A DNA stretch of 64,000 nucleotides from Lantana camara (lineage: Eukaryota > Streptophyta > Magnoliopsida > Lamiales > Verbenaceae). The translations under genes and the position numbers were made by a program. Below the pieces are notes generated by a model. It did not search any database, had not been told where the DNA came from, and saw nothing but the letters and a program-made list of their open reading frames with translations. Positions 35,521 to 47,032 of the stretch are shown in pieces; the first letter of the stretch is position 1, and each line of letters opens with the position of its first letter. The stretch lies in the NCBI GenBank assembly GCA_037501455.1, contig CM074858.1, positions 104,132,001 through 104,196,000 of the forward strand, written 5' to 3'.

Positions 35521-38089
35521 ATATGTAATAAGAAAGATTATTTATATGCGTTTAAGACAAAGGAATATGTTAACTAACCTGAAAGTACTTGAACGAGTTA
35601 GACCAACAATGCTAGAATGTGCAATTAAACGAATACTGCAAATATCACATAAATGATTATAAAATTCTTGAAAAATAATTTCAAATAATCATTTTAAACA
35701 ATATTTTAGTAGCTTAATAAAAGTTGTAATATACATTTGTTAATGCATGGTGTTGATAAATGTGATGCTTATACTTAAGGTGGATAAAAGTTACATACAA
35801 AAGATTAAACAATAAAATTGGAGTGCATAATTGAAAAACAAAAATTAAAGAAGACTAAAGTTTAAAAATATGAAATTTACTAGAAGGATTTTGCAATTTG
35901 TTCCTATATGTAATAGTTAATATAATCAAAGAACACTACAAATACAGAACACATCTTAAATTGAATATCATTCAATACAAAACATGATAAATTAGTCAGA
36001 ATTCTGAATATATTTTTAATCTAGTTGTTATAGAATATAGATTAAGTGTGGTTTTCATTAGTCAAGAATGGAGAGCTGAGAGTAATCTTCCCACATGCAA
36101 TCAAACATATCCTTGGTGACCGGTGAACAATTTCACAATTTTCTTTTGGCCAAATTTCATCTATATATACCTGACACACAGGTCCTCATTAGACACATCT
36201 GATATCAAGTTTTCATAACTTAGACACACACACACACACAATGGCTTCATTCGCAGCTTCGAATGAATTGGAGATAACCATTAAGGCCTTAGCAAATTCT
36301 TCTAATCCAAATGTTGTTTTCATTTAACTATTTATTAATGACACTACCATTAATTAAAGTTGCACGAAAACTTATAACTAACTCAGATCAAATTTTAAAA
36401 CTTACACACAATATCACAAACATTGCACATAAAGGTCTCACAAACATAGCAACACCAATTATCTAGAATCCACATCCACACCCTGTAAAGAAAAGGAATC
36501 GAAAAACAGAACAAGATTGTTCAAATTAGTAGCCCAGAGTATGTAGGATAAAGCGGTACCTGTTCATAAACACCGAGATCGGTCCTTTCTTTCTAACCGT
36601 GCTTCTTCAACAACTGCATAGAGCCATAAAAAAGGTACTCATATCAAAATCTGGAATCTTCTGAATTCACGCAAAAATCAAAAAACAATTTTCTCAAAAA
36701 CAAACAATGGTGATACTTGGAAGTAAAACAATTAGAGGCAATAATGGTGCTCGGAGACAAAACAAAGCCAAAAAAATGGGTAGAAACATTGATGCAGTAC
36801 TATACCAACACATGGGGACTACATATCAACAATGAGAGTTCTGTTGTTTTGCCATAAAAGAAACACTTCTTCACTGCATATCAACAATGAGATCCCGTCG
36901 TTTCTGAAAGCAACATCTTCAATCTGTTCATGATATTCAAGAAAAATTCAAGGAAAAATTCAAGAACAACCACTTTCACAATTCTGCACACCAACCCTTA
37001 ATTTTATCTATTAAAAAAAATAAAATAATATTGTTAGATAGAGTAGAGGAATTATACCAAGAACAACATAATTGAACATCAAAATGCCCAACAACCCATC
37101 TTCTTAAAAAACCAGAGAAACACATATATAATATATAATAATATAAACAATAAAAGCAGATCTCTCAGGTGAAAAAAAAAAAGGATATTTTCAAATGAAA
37201 CAAATGAAATTGTACCTCTGTTGCGAAAAGCCTCTGCTACAAGCAAATGGGTCTTCGCAGATTGCTCAGAATACTCGAGATTTGGCACCAAAAACGGTCA
37301 AAATACATTGGAGAACACCAAAAAGACAGTCTTTTTCTATAGAGCATAGTTCAGATCTTTGATATAAATAGTCAACTCCTCGTCCCAAACAGGATTGCAG
37401 TTGTTTTTCTCGACTCCGGTCTTCACCCTCTGCAGAAATTATGGGCAAATTTGTGTATATGTCAAATTTTTATTGATTCTTCTCTTAGGTTTCGTGTTTC
37501 AATCAGACGATAATAATTAACCAGAACATTAAAAGCCCCCAATTTGATTGAAATCAAGTCTCAGGCGATTCAGACACAATCAAACGTAAGAATCAAAACT
37601 CACAAAATATAACGTCTGAACCAGCAGAATTATTACAGATATAATCAACAAAATCGACATGAAGAAAGAAACTGAAGAAAGTGAGATAAAGAAACCTGAG
37701 AGCCGCCATAGTCGCATATATCAGGGAACATGGAAGGAAGAGGAAGCGTTTCGTGGTGAAGGAAGGAAGGGAGCTATCATGCACGGACACTTTTAAAAAT
37801 ATCATTTTGTCATGTCGTGTCGTGTCAAACACTCGTGTCGGATACCGTATCGGACACTCCCCACATGAAAAATTCAAGAAAAAATCCGTGCCGCCGTATC
37901 CGTGTCGTTGTATCTATATCGCCGTGTCCGTATCCGTACATCTTAGGAGGGGACATTTGGCAGGAAGAAAACAATAATCACTCAAGACGACGTCGTTTTG
38001 GCAGAGCAAGGGGAATTATCCCATGCTTTGCACATGTCTGCGTTTGGACGACGAAAACCCTCCCACCGCGTTTATATATATAGGTATGA
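35521..38089. other. Mostly non-coding region; candidate promoter and mini-ORF
   Basis: AT-rich, with several splice-like signals on the minus strand between 36.4 and 37.7 kb but no recognised coding exon. Around 37790-37950 is a TGTCATGTCGTGTCG...GTGTCCGTATCCG-type repeat, echoed in part at 49380 and 41060. I cannot assign a gene. Confidence 0.4.
36241..36327 (+). CDS. 28-codon open frame behind a TATA-like box, possible first-exon relic
   Basis: ATG at 36241 gives MASFAASNELEITIKALANS, then SNPNVVFI and TAA. About 70 bp upstream is TCTATATATACC, then a CA-repeat leader, a layout like a real promoter and 5' UTR. The ELEITI-type start resembles the beginning of C2-domain proteins, but the match is too short to name. 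Likely a truncated gene. Confidence 0.25.
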   Translation: MASFAASNELEITIKALANSSNPNVVFI

Positions 38090-38486
38090 TCTATACTATA
38101 TTATTAAGCGTGAGAGGCAAATGTGGTCTCTTGGTATCCTCTTTTTCTTTTTTTCTATTTATTTATTTTTTATTCTATCAGTTTTGTTCTCTTACGATTT
38201 TCTCTCTTCTTTTCTATTTACTTATTTTTATGTGTTTTCTTCTCTTACATTTTTTTATCTTATCTTTTTTTTTCTCTCACCTTATTTCAATTTTTTTTTT
38301 CTTTTGTATTTTTTTTAAAGATAGTGTTGTTTGATATTTTATGCTTTTATGTTATTTTTATATTAGTTAAATAATTGTATTAAAAATACTGATAAAATAT
38401 ATATTAATATAAAAATTAATTTAAATATATTTTAAACAAAAGAATTTTATAATTTGCACACGCAACGAGTGTGCCAAAATTACTAG
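38090..38486 (+). mobile_element. Small non-autonomous Helitron, both ends present
   Basis: The 5' end is TCTATACTATATTATTAAG directly after an A. The 3' end has the hairpin GCACACGCAACGAGTGTGC, then CAAAATTACTAG, followed by T. It is 397 bp between host A and T with no duplication, as Helitrons leave. The interior is a long pyrimidine-rich tract, and its open frames are artefacts of poly-T. Confidence 0.9.
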
Positions 38487-38499
38487 TATAATAAATAGG

Positions 38500-39260
38500 G
38501 GACGGCCTAACACCATGTCCCAGGCGTCAATTATTTGAAGCGATGAAAAATCTACGGAACTTAAATTTTTTGTAGAATTGTGAAGAAAAGTTATTTTTGT
38601 AGAATTATGAAGAAAAAAGTAATTTACTCTTGTATTATGATCGTTCTTTCGGCTCTTCATATGAACTTTTAAATATTTCAAATTATCATGCGTATTTTAT
38701 AAAAAATTTAAATTGTAATATGTACTTTATAAAAAAATTTAAATTTTCATCGCGATCATTTATATATTATTATGTAGCTCATTTTTCACCGGAAATTATT
38801 AAACATTTTAAAAGTTTGGATAAATTTTTTTAAAAAATCATAATACAAAGGATAAATTAATTTTTTCTCTAGAATGATATTATATATACTATTATTTTAT
38901 GTGAATTGTCGGCATCCATAATACATATCATATTGTCTTAACTTCTTCCTGTACAGGAGACGAGCAAATAGTTTAAGTAGTAAGCATTTATACCTGCAAA
39001 TCGATAGGTCATATGTTTGAGTCTCATTGGAGATAGTTGATATCACCATTGATCCTTTTTATAAATAAATAAATAAATCTTTCTGTACAGGAGAATCGGG
39101 CCGAGATGCTTTGATTGCTCAAAATGAAGTCGTGTAACCTATTTAATTTGATAGTTTGTCATTGTAAATGTGTTATAGGCACCTCAAAGTATCATTTAAT
39201 TATAGAAGTTCTGATTTTTTAATTAATGATTGATGAGTTTTTTTAATATTATTTTTTTTT
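38500..39260 (+). promoter_or_regulatory. Jacalin gene upstream region (decayed second copy at 41281-41600)
   Basis: Blocks GCGTCAATTATTTGAAGC, ATCCATAATA...ATCATATTG and CACCTCAAAGTATC...ATTAATGATTGATGA reappear in the same order at 41281-41520, interrupted by a microsatellite. This copy carries a SINE (38961-39082). Confidence 0.7.
38961..39082 (+). mobile_element. tRNA-derived SINE, second family
   Basis: A-box-like TAGTTTAAGTAGTAAGC, then CCTGCAAATCGATAGGTCAT and B-box-like GTTTGAGTCTC, ending in an (AAAT)n-type tail. The duplication CTGTACAGGAGA lies at 38949-38960 and 39083-39094. It sits about 230 bp upstream of the jacalin TATA box. Confidence 0.85.
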
Positions 39261-39311
39261 AAAAAGTGAAATGAGACTAACCAAAGTCATCTCTTCTAAA
39301 GTTTTCATTTC

Positions 39312-39319
39312 TATATAAG
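39312..39319 (+). promoter_or_regulatory. TATA box of jacalin gene
   Basis: TATATAAG lies about 86 bp before the ATG, leaving a leader of roughly 55 bp if transcription starts 30 bp downstream. Confidence 0.65.
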
Positions 39320-39404
39320 CATGATATCATACCATACTGTCTATCAGCCTATATAGCACTCCTCTCCACGAAATTATTCATTGGATCTTTACCTTGGGGC
39401 CGAA

Positions 39405-40065
39405 ATGGGAGGAGACGATTTCAGTAATTTTATCACCATAGGCCCTGCAGGATACTCTGTACCAACTACGTTCAACGAAAAGGGAAAAACTAAAGTTGTT
39501 CAGATATTTATCTCCTCCTATGGAGAGGGAGTAGAGGGAATCTTGTCACTTCAGTTCCAGTATTATGGTGAGAATGGAAAGCTAGTGCTGTCTAATAGAT
39601 ATGGAAGCGTCCATCACTCCAAATTTGATGCTGTAAGTTGCTCATTTCATAGTTTACTTGCAAATGGGTCAGTTGGTATCCCGATCTTACAATTTTCAAG
39701 TCTACTTGCTAATATTTCATAGAAACTTCCTTCAGTAAGTATTCATTATTAATTGCAAAATATCATGTGCTTACATGCAGGTGAGGTTGAATTACCCAAA
39801 AGAGTATATAACTGGGATTAGTGGTCAGACAACCAACACCAGCATTCGTTCACTAACATTTCATACAAACCTCGGACAATACGGCCCCTTTGGACACCCA
39901 CAGCCCCCGGACCCCCGTAACGTATTCAACGTCCAGCTCGGAAAAGATCGACAGTTTGGTGGCTTTCATGGCACTGCTGACGGTATCGGTGTGAAATCCA
40001 TTGGAATTTATCTCAAGCCAATCATGAATTTAGATTGCGAGCCAACAGAGGACGATGAGTGTTAA
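39405..40065 (+). CDS. Jacalin-related lectin, two exons
   Basis: Exon 1 is 39405-39632 and exon 2 is 39781-40065, with a 148-bp GT...AG intron (GATGCT|GTAAGT, ACATGCAG|GTGAGG) in phase 0. The product is about 170 residues, one jacalin fold. N-terminal strand: FITIGPAGYSVPTTFNEKG. Middle: VVQIFISSYGEGVEGI and LQFQYYGENGKLVLSNRYGS. Exon 2: LNYPKEYITGISGQ, SIRSLTFHTNLGQYGPFG and the C-terminal sugar-site region FGGFHGTADGIGVKSIGIYL, then an acidic end (EPTEDDEC). There is no signal peptide, so a cytosolic/nuclear lectin is expected, as for stress-induced mannose-type members. In most family members the last loop has G-x-x-x-D; here the aligned Asp position reads Lys (GVKS), so binding may differ or be lost. 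AATAAA signals follow near 40174 and 40203. The gene looks intact. Confidence 0.9.
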
Positions 40066-40208
40066 ATATCTGGCGCAAAAATATGGAGGAAAGGGAAAGA
40101 TAAAAAGGATCTCTGTTATATTTTCTGATCCTGTAACAACTCTGCTGTAGTCGAGATGTAAAAGTCGAAAAAATAAAACGCAAACATCAGTTTGTGCACT
40201 TCAATAAA

Positions 40209-41280
40209 CGCCTCAGTGACGAATGTTATAAACTTGGAATATCAAAAGGGATGCTTACACAATATTGATACCAAATGTCAGTATTTTCTTCCAATAGTAA
40301 CGAAAGAGAAATATAAGTCGTCCTCCTTTTTCGTGCTGGTCTTAATACTTTAACCGAATGCATTCCACGTTGGAGATATGATGATTTTTTTGATGAAACA
40401 ACGTCTCCACAGAAAGAAAACAACCGAAATCTAACCCTAAACAAGCTTAGATTGGATGCCCATGGAGGATTCGTACTGAGTTCTTAGGGTTTTCTCCATT
40501 TCCACTTAGATAAAGAGTTTTGAAAAATGTTCAATGATTGATGAGTTATTTCTACTTAAATAATATATTTTGTAATTATTTTAAGATTTTTTTTTTTTTT
40601 GGTAATTATTTTAAGATTAACGTATGTGATGTTTCTATATCAGCAGATTATTATTTATAATTTATCGGAGGGTCTAACTTTTAAATTTAAATATTTGTGA
40701 TGGGTGTATTTAGGACCGAAGAATCGTCACTATAAGATAAGTACGTACATAGTGATTGAATTCAGGAAAAATAGGTGGAAAATCAAATTTAAAAAACAAA
40801 TCTCTCGGGATGAGATAACATAAAAATATCTCTGAGGGAAGAAAGATTGGGAAGATTGCTATATAGCTAAAATATGAACTAATTGGATTACTTGTTGAGT
40901 TAAAACTCACAATTTCGTAACAAGTAAATAATTACATCAATGGATATCATTGATTGGTGGGGATATCGTGTCTGTTAATTTAATGTGGTGAAATAAGAGT
41001 GAAGTCTGCATCCACCAACAATAGAGTGTTATTATGTTTAAATACAAATATGATAACACGGATATGATACGATTTGAAAAGTGTCCGATACAATATTTAA
41101 AAAAAAATAGGATACAGAGGAAATTATGTTTTTAAAAGTGTTAATGGTATATAAAGTCATTTGTGTCCTTCCTGTCATAGCCTCATAGGTTTATGAAATA
41201 GTTTTAATTGTGTTGTAGGTCGAAAAGTTCACATGCACAATTTAGTAGGTCGGGAAGTACAAAGCCAGCTAATGAAAATG
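40209..41280. other. Jacalin 3' flank, no gene seen
   Basis: AT-rich. At 40530-40650 is a third weak echo of the ATTGATGAGTTATTTCTACTTAAATAATAT block seen at 41500. The frames here are not supported. Confidence 0.45.
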
Positions 41281-41600
41281 ACATATGCCGAGGGGTCAAT
41301 TATTTGAAGCCATAAAAAGTCTATGAACCTTAAATTCTTCATAGATTTATACTATATATATATATATATATATTGCTTTATTTAAATTGTGGATATCCAT
41401 AATATATCATATTGGAATGGTATTATTGTAATCGCCTTATATATAACCTCAAAGTATCCTTTATTAGTTAAGAATAGATCTTCATCTTCTGATCTTTTCA
41501 TTAATGATTGATGATTATTTCCACTTAAATAATATATTTTATAATTAACTTACTTATGTAATGTTTCTATTACAACAAATTATGAATTTTGGTCCAAAAG
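41281..41600 (+). repeat. Decayed tandem copy of jacalin upstream DNA
   Basis: Follows the order of 38505-39240: TCAATTATTTGAAGCCATAA, a TA microsatellite at 41343-41370, ATCCATAATATATCATATTGG, CCTCAAAGTATCC and TTAATGATTGATGA. No lectin coding follows, so the second gene of a former tandem pair is missing or moved. Confidence 0.65.
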
Positions 41601-41681
41601 ACTTGTTAATTGATTAATGATAAAACAATTAGTTCTTCTACATCCACCGACAGTCTTATTACGATTTCTTCATCCAAACAG

Positions 41682-42173
41682 GGCTAAATTGTCAATTTAG
41701 TCCCACAGGATTGGTCTCTTATCAATTTAGTCCCGTGCTTTTGGAATAATTCAATTTAGTCCCAAATCCTAAAATTCTCAACCAATGTGGTCCCAAATGC
41801 TAACGGACGTTAGAAAACTAACGAAATTGACCATTTAACACGCTGATTTAGAGTTTGGAGGGTAAAAAACAGAACCCTAATACATCCAATTTACTCATTC
41901 ATACTTCCCCCATATATTTTACCCTTCTTTTACAAAAAACCCTAGGAGCCGGCCTTCAATTTTCTTCAATTGAAATTTCTCCACAATAATACTCTCACAT
42001 GTTTATTATCGTCTAGAAACTTAGTTAATCCCGTTAGTTTTCTAACGTCCGTTAGCATTTGGGACCACATTGTTTGAGAATTTTAGGATTTGAGACTAAA
42101 TTGAATTATTCCAAAAGTACGGGACTAAATTGGTGAGGGGCCATTCTTGTGGGACTAAATTGAAAATTTGGCC
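41682..42173. mobile_element. MULE-type MITE with long terminal inverted repeats
   Basis: The 9-bp duplication TCCAAACAG lies at 41673-41681 and 42174-42182. The termini are GGCTAAATTGTCAATTTAGT and, inverted, GGCCAAATTTTCAATTTAGT. Arms of about 170 bp share AACGGACGTTAGAAAACTAAC and AATTTAGTCCC repeats. The total is 492 bp and non-coding. The 30-kb paralogue has the single site TCCAAATAG, an empty site. Confidence 0.93.
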
Positions 42174-42179
42174 TCCAAA

Positions 42180-42660
42180 CAGACTAAAGCAGGTATGAAC
42201 GATATCAATCGACAGTCATATTCACATGTCATTATTATTATCATCAATTTTTGACCTGTTTGTGTTGCCCAAGCCAACTGCACAAATTAATTGATCAGAG
42301 TCGGGACATTATTAGTTCTCTACTTCAATTTATATTTTATTTTGTATTTCATTTAGTAAATGTGTTATTAAACTTATTAAAGCAGCAGCAAAGAGACGGT
42401 TGAACTGATTAATGGAGTACAGATGGAAATGTGTTATTATGGAATAAAATTTAATTTATGCCTTCTTATATTTAAAAATGTTTGAAATAATCTGTATCTA
42501 TCTATATCTATATCTATATTATGTATTATATTTATATTTATTATTATTATTATTATTATAAAAGCACGAGTTTGGTTTATAACTATTTGTTAAGGATAAT
42601 GATGTAAATACATGTTATAAATTATTAATTTAACTATATTTAAAAAACACTTATTAACTT
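42180..42660. other. Duplicated host segment and microsatellites
   Basis: 42183-42320 matches 30005-30140. Then AT-rich DNA with (TATCTA)n at about 42500-42525 and (ATT)n at about 42535-42560. No gene seen. Confidence 0.6.
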
Positions 42661-43415
42661 AAAATAGGACTTGATCTGCCTCAAATCCGGTCGATCTGAA
42701 GTGGACAATCTGAGGGTCAGATTTGGGTCAATCAGTCAAGAATTTGTTTGAGTGAGCTCTTTATCGACCTGAAAGCACTAGCAAACGTGAGCTTGAAGCC
42801 AACTTAGGGGACTTGGGGTTTTACCCAAGTTTGGTACTCCGATGCTCAAGTCAGTATTGGATTCACTTAGAGAGGGAATAAATGCAATTTAATGCGGAGT
42901 AAAGGCTTACCAACTACTGTTCAAGGGGTGAGTATTTATAGCTTTGGCCATATAACACAGTAATGCGTGTACCGCAAGTGTGCATTAATGAAGCTGCCAA
43001 TTGTCGATCTGGCTGTCGGACGATGGAGCTGGCTAAAGTGAGATTGATTGTACCTTATTTCCCCTTTGGGTAGAGACTGGGACTGGCGGCATTGAATGCT
43101 CCGCAGTACGCCTGTCCTAGGGAATGAGAAGGCTACACGTGTCCCCGACAGGAGTGCTTTACAGTATTCGGGTGTCCGGTGACTTATGACATCGATCTGC
43201 AGATCGATGTTGCCTTCCGGGATCCTCAATTCTGTTTGGGTTTCCTCAAGGGAGCAAATCTTGGGATCGGCGCATTGTGATGGATCTGGATCAAGCGCCG
43301 CTAGATCGATTTAGTAATACTACCGATCTGGCTTATTCGATCTGCCGATCAGGCCGTGTTTGCTCGCCACTTGCTGTCCAAATGGCCGCCTCTGGTTTGT
43401 CCAGGCTGGCGGAAT

Positions 43416-46021
43416 TGTAACGCCCCGGTTCCGGATGAACAGGTAAGCACGCCACGAGTGAGAGTTTGAGCGTAGGATTTATTTTAATTCTTTAATTTTA
43501 TAATATTCCTACATAACCTTGCATCTTTTATAAAATTGCATATCATATTATTATGTGAAATATATGATTTCATACCATTGGAAAATTATTTCAAGTCATG
43601 GAAAAATATTTATTACGTGAAATAGTTACCGGAAGTGCTTTAATTACAGAATTGTCCCTACTTGATCATTTTTCTAAACTTTAGGGACTTAATTGCATAA
43701 CCTTTGCATTGATTCAATTGATCATTTTGCAAACAAAGCATCCTTGATTTCATGACTTATCAAGTTAAGGGACTAAATTGCAATTTGAATATTTCACATA
43801 TTTCAAAAATCATGAATCACGTAATATAGCTTCCTTATGCTTCCAAGATCAATTTCATCCAAAATATTCCAACATATTTGCTTCCTCTCACTCTCGGTTC
43901 CAAGAAGAAAAAGGGAAGAAGAGAGTTTTCATCTTTCATCAAGAATTTCAAGAAAACTTTCAAGTTTTGGGGCTTAATAATCATCATCATCTATCTTCTT
44001 CATTTCTTTAGCTCAAGGTGGGTTTATGCATGAGTTGTGATTCTTGATCAATTTGTGTGTTAGCTAGGGTTTGAGAAGTTATAGCATGAATGGATTAATG
44101 GTTGTTTGAGAGGTGAATACATGATTATAACATGATTTATGGCATGAATTCTTGGAAATTTAAGCTTGAATGATCAAGTTGAGCATGAACTTGAAATCTT
44201 GGATTCTTGGAGATATTTCATGATTTATGTGTCTAAATGATATATTATCACATATTGAATATGTATGCATGCATATTTTCAGAAGTCCTTGCCTTTCATG
44301 ATCAAAATTTGGGTTTTAGTGTTTGTTTTGTTGTTGTCGTAGCTCATCCCCTGCTTCTGCTCTGTTTTAAAATTTCCAGAAGCTGGGAACGACCCTTCCC
44401 CTCCCAGTTCACTATAGGAAAGGCCGTTCCCATGTTTTAAAACAAAGCGGGCCAGCGAGACTGGGAACGGCCGTTCCCAGCTAAAGCACATTTTTTTAAA
44501 TTGAAAACGCTGGCACGTTTTAAAGGGCCACGGGAACGGCCCTTCCCATTTTCAAAGGGAAGCCGGAACGGCCGTTCCCATTCCGATGACAGAAATGGCA
44601 ACCTACTGCATAAAATTTTGGCGTTTTTATCCAATGATTTTTTTGACCCCAAATTGCTATTATATGATAGAATACATGCTAAAACAAGATATTTTCATGC
44701 GCATTCCATAATGCTCGTTATCTTGTTGTATTTTCGCTGTTCGTCCTATTTGGTCCATTTTGAGCTAAAGTCTCACGTATACACATCGTGTTTCCACAGG
44801 TCACGAGGCCGTGGACGAGGAACAGGCTCCCTAGAGCATATCCTTGTTTTATTTTGTAGCAAAGGTGAAGTTTTGTTCTAGGTACATAGAACCATTACCA
44901 CCCTTATGTGTTGTTTTTGGCCAAAACGTATTATATCTATAACCGTTTTCCAACTATAAAATTTTCCAAGCAAGCAAGTCACGATTGTTCATGATTTCAA
45001 GCATGTTTGGCGAGTTCATGATTGCACTTGGGCCCGAGGGTAGTTCTTGAGCCAACTGGGAAAGCAAGGGCTAACGGGTAACTCTTGAGCTATCCTCACC
45101 TCATTGGGATCACCCCCGAAGCCACTAGAAGATTGGTGGTGGAAGGAGTTCCGTGCGTGGGAGTCATGTTCCCGACGTACACCATGCTGTGGATAGTTGG
45201 GCCTTGCAAACCCACTATCACCCGGAGGAAGAAGGAGACTGGGGATGGATCCTGCACCGCGGATTATCCTCGGGTTATTGCATGTTTTCACCATGATTAT
45301 GTCTACTTGGGCACTAATTGAAATGTATGATCACGTATTAAATGAATCATGCAAGCACGTATTGATCACGATTGGTGTAAAGGTTGGAGAATTGCCCTTA
45401 CTCGCCGGGGTCACATGTTTCATGAAATGATCAAGTTAACATGTTAATTGGATAGTTGTAATCTCGGGCAAAGAATAATCTCTTCTTGAACTTCATATTT
45501 ATTTCATTTTCAAGTCTTCACCCGAGGCTACAACTTGCATGTGATGTGTGTTATATATGTATCTATTGCCCCTCACTCAGTCTTCGGTAGACTGATACTT
45601 CACTTTTCAGGTACACGGTCGTGCTAGGCGGGCGTCGAGTCAGGTCTTGCATCCCACTGAGTCTAGCACTTTATTCTCCATGTATAGAACTTTTGATATA
45701 TCATGTTATGATCCTTGTTATTACATTTTGGAGATTTAGACATGTATATTATCTAAGAGATGATAATGTATTGATAGTTAATGTTGGTACCTATTATGTA
45801 TCTATTTGGTAAATATGGTACCTATACGTATGAATGGTTTAATGCTTCTGCTTTTATTTTCATGTCTTGGTATGTTCATGATAGGGAGTGTCCCGCCTAG
45901 CTCGTTTATTTTGATTGTCACCCGTTCGCTGTAGTTTCGGTTTATGTACGGATTATCCGTTTCGTATGTGGATCGGGCTATAGTGCGGGGGATGTAGTGC
46001 CTTGGGGGTTAGGGTGCTACA
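43416..46021 (+). mobile_element. Solo LTR, 2.6 kb, gypsy/chromovirus-like
   Basis: Begins TGTAACGCCCCGG and ends GGGTGCTACA, with the 5-bp duplication GGAAT at 43411-43415 and 46022-46026. The 2,606 bp have no gag or pol. The 3' third (from about 44881) is repeated inverted at 47033-48172, and its end again at 63522-64000. Antisense open frames inside it (e.g. 45016-45294) recur in the other copy only because the LTR is repeated. Orientation is inferred from typical LTR ends. Confidence 0.88.
44384..44580. repeat. Array of palindromic GGGAACGGCCGTTCCC-like motifs inside the LTR
   Basis: Five spaced copies: 44384-44400, 44418-44431, 44461-44480 (CTGGGAACGGCCGTTCCCAG, a perfect 20-bp palindrome), 44532-44547 and 44564-44579. 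The spacers are AAAC/TTTT-rich and partly repeated, so the array is a degenerate tandem repeat. Confidence 0.85.
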
Positions 46022-46470
46022 GGAATAGTCCACGTGGCTCGTACGGGGGCGTGCCACGTGGCCATGTACCATTATGCCATGTCAGAGGCCCCCCAAATTA
46101 CCAGTGTGAATTTTCGCAGTGGTAATTTCATCGACCTGGCATTGGGTAGGGGAACCATCGTGACCGTTGAAATCGAACCGCCGCCCTAATAATGAGGCGT
46201 GACTTTTGAGTCCATCGATCTGACGCCGCATTTAATGCGACGTAACCTTTGAGGGAAGTGGCGTGTCTGGGGTAATTATGGCGTTGCTTCGTATTTCGAG
46301 ACATTACTTTTTTAACCCTTATAAATAGGGGGCCTCCCTCAAGCCATATTTCACTGTTTTCACATACAAGTCCTCGAGCTGCTCCGATCTGCGACCATTG
46401 TCCGCCATCTCCTTGAAGCTTGCTCGATCTGTTCTTTTAAGGTAAAGTCCCATTTCTTTTCCTATTTTCT

Positions 46471-47032
46471 ATGGCTCGTGGTCAGATCGAAGCGAGTGGG
46501 GATTTGAGGGAAGCCACTTTTACACCGTCTCCCGAATAGAAGGTCGATCAGAATGTCCCCCCGCTTCCAGATGCGAGTTTTGAATCCCTCCTGGGATCTG
46601 GTGGTACAACCAATAGTGGAGGACCTGCTTCGACTCCTAGAAGGAGGGGTCAGTTGAGGTTGCTGGATGAGGCAGAGGGAGCTCAGGAGATCAACGGGGA
46701 AGAAGAGGTCGAGGAACATGTTGTGCAACCTCCGCCGATGGAACAATCGCGCCACATCTACCGCACCTTGACTCACGTGACCCATAGGGTAACAAAGATA
46801 GCCTCTACGGAGTTAGCAGAAGTGGAGAGGAAGCTTGGTTTGGGCCCCCAGTATACAGTTCGAATGCCGGTGATGGGGGAGACAGTGGGCAATTCTCTGA
46901 GGCCGATGTCGATTGAGATCTACTATCATGCATTAAGTACGGCTTGCGCCTCCCCTTATCTCAGATCATCTCCGATTTCCTGGTTCGTTTTAATATGTGT
47001 CCGGCCCAGCTGACCCCGAACTCGTTCTCCTT
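46471..47032 (+). pseudogene. First ORF of gypsy-type transposon (PF04195-like), broken
   Basis: ATG at 46471: MARGQIEASGDLREATFTPS, then a TAG near 46537 after PE. The same frame goes on with VDQNVPPLPDASFESLLGS, TPRRRGQLRLLDEAEG, RTLTHVTHRVTKIASTELAE and LRPMSIEIYYHALSTA. A shift near 46940 moves to a frame reading GLRLPLSQIISDFLVRFNM and CPAQLTPNSFSFV, which is characteristic wording for this family. The ORF is cut at 47032 by an LTR. Confidence 0.7.

Larger units (their letters stand above)
42661..47032 (+). mobile_element. Gypsy-type element remnant (5' region and start of its ORF), broken by two LTRs
   Basis: GC-richer sequence with many CGATCTG motifs runs from about 42661 to 43415 and resumes after the inserted LTR at 46027. 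It has a promoter-like CTTATAAATAGGGGG at 46318 and an open frame from 46471, cut at 47032 by a second LTR. It resembles the leader plus first ORF of plant 'putative gypsy type transposon' elements. The start and any 3' part are not defined. Confidence 0.65.

Noticed and set aside
38100..38334. Three overlapping Phe/Leu/Ser-rich frames resembling membrane proteins
   Set aside because: They are translations of the pyrimidine tract inside the small Helitron.
45016..45294. 92-codon antisense frame, closely repeated at 47747-48055
   Set aside because: The conservation is explained by both lying in copies of the same LTR; no known domain and no promoter evidence.
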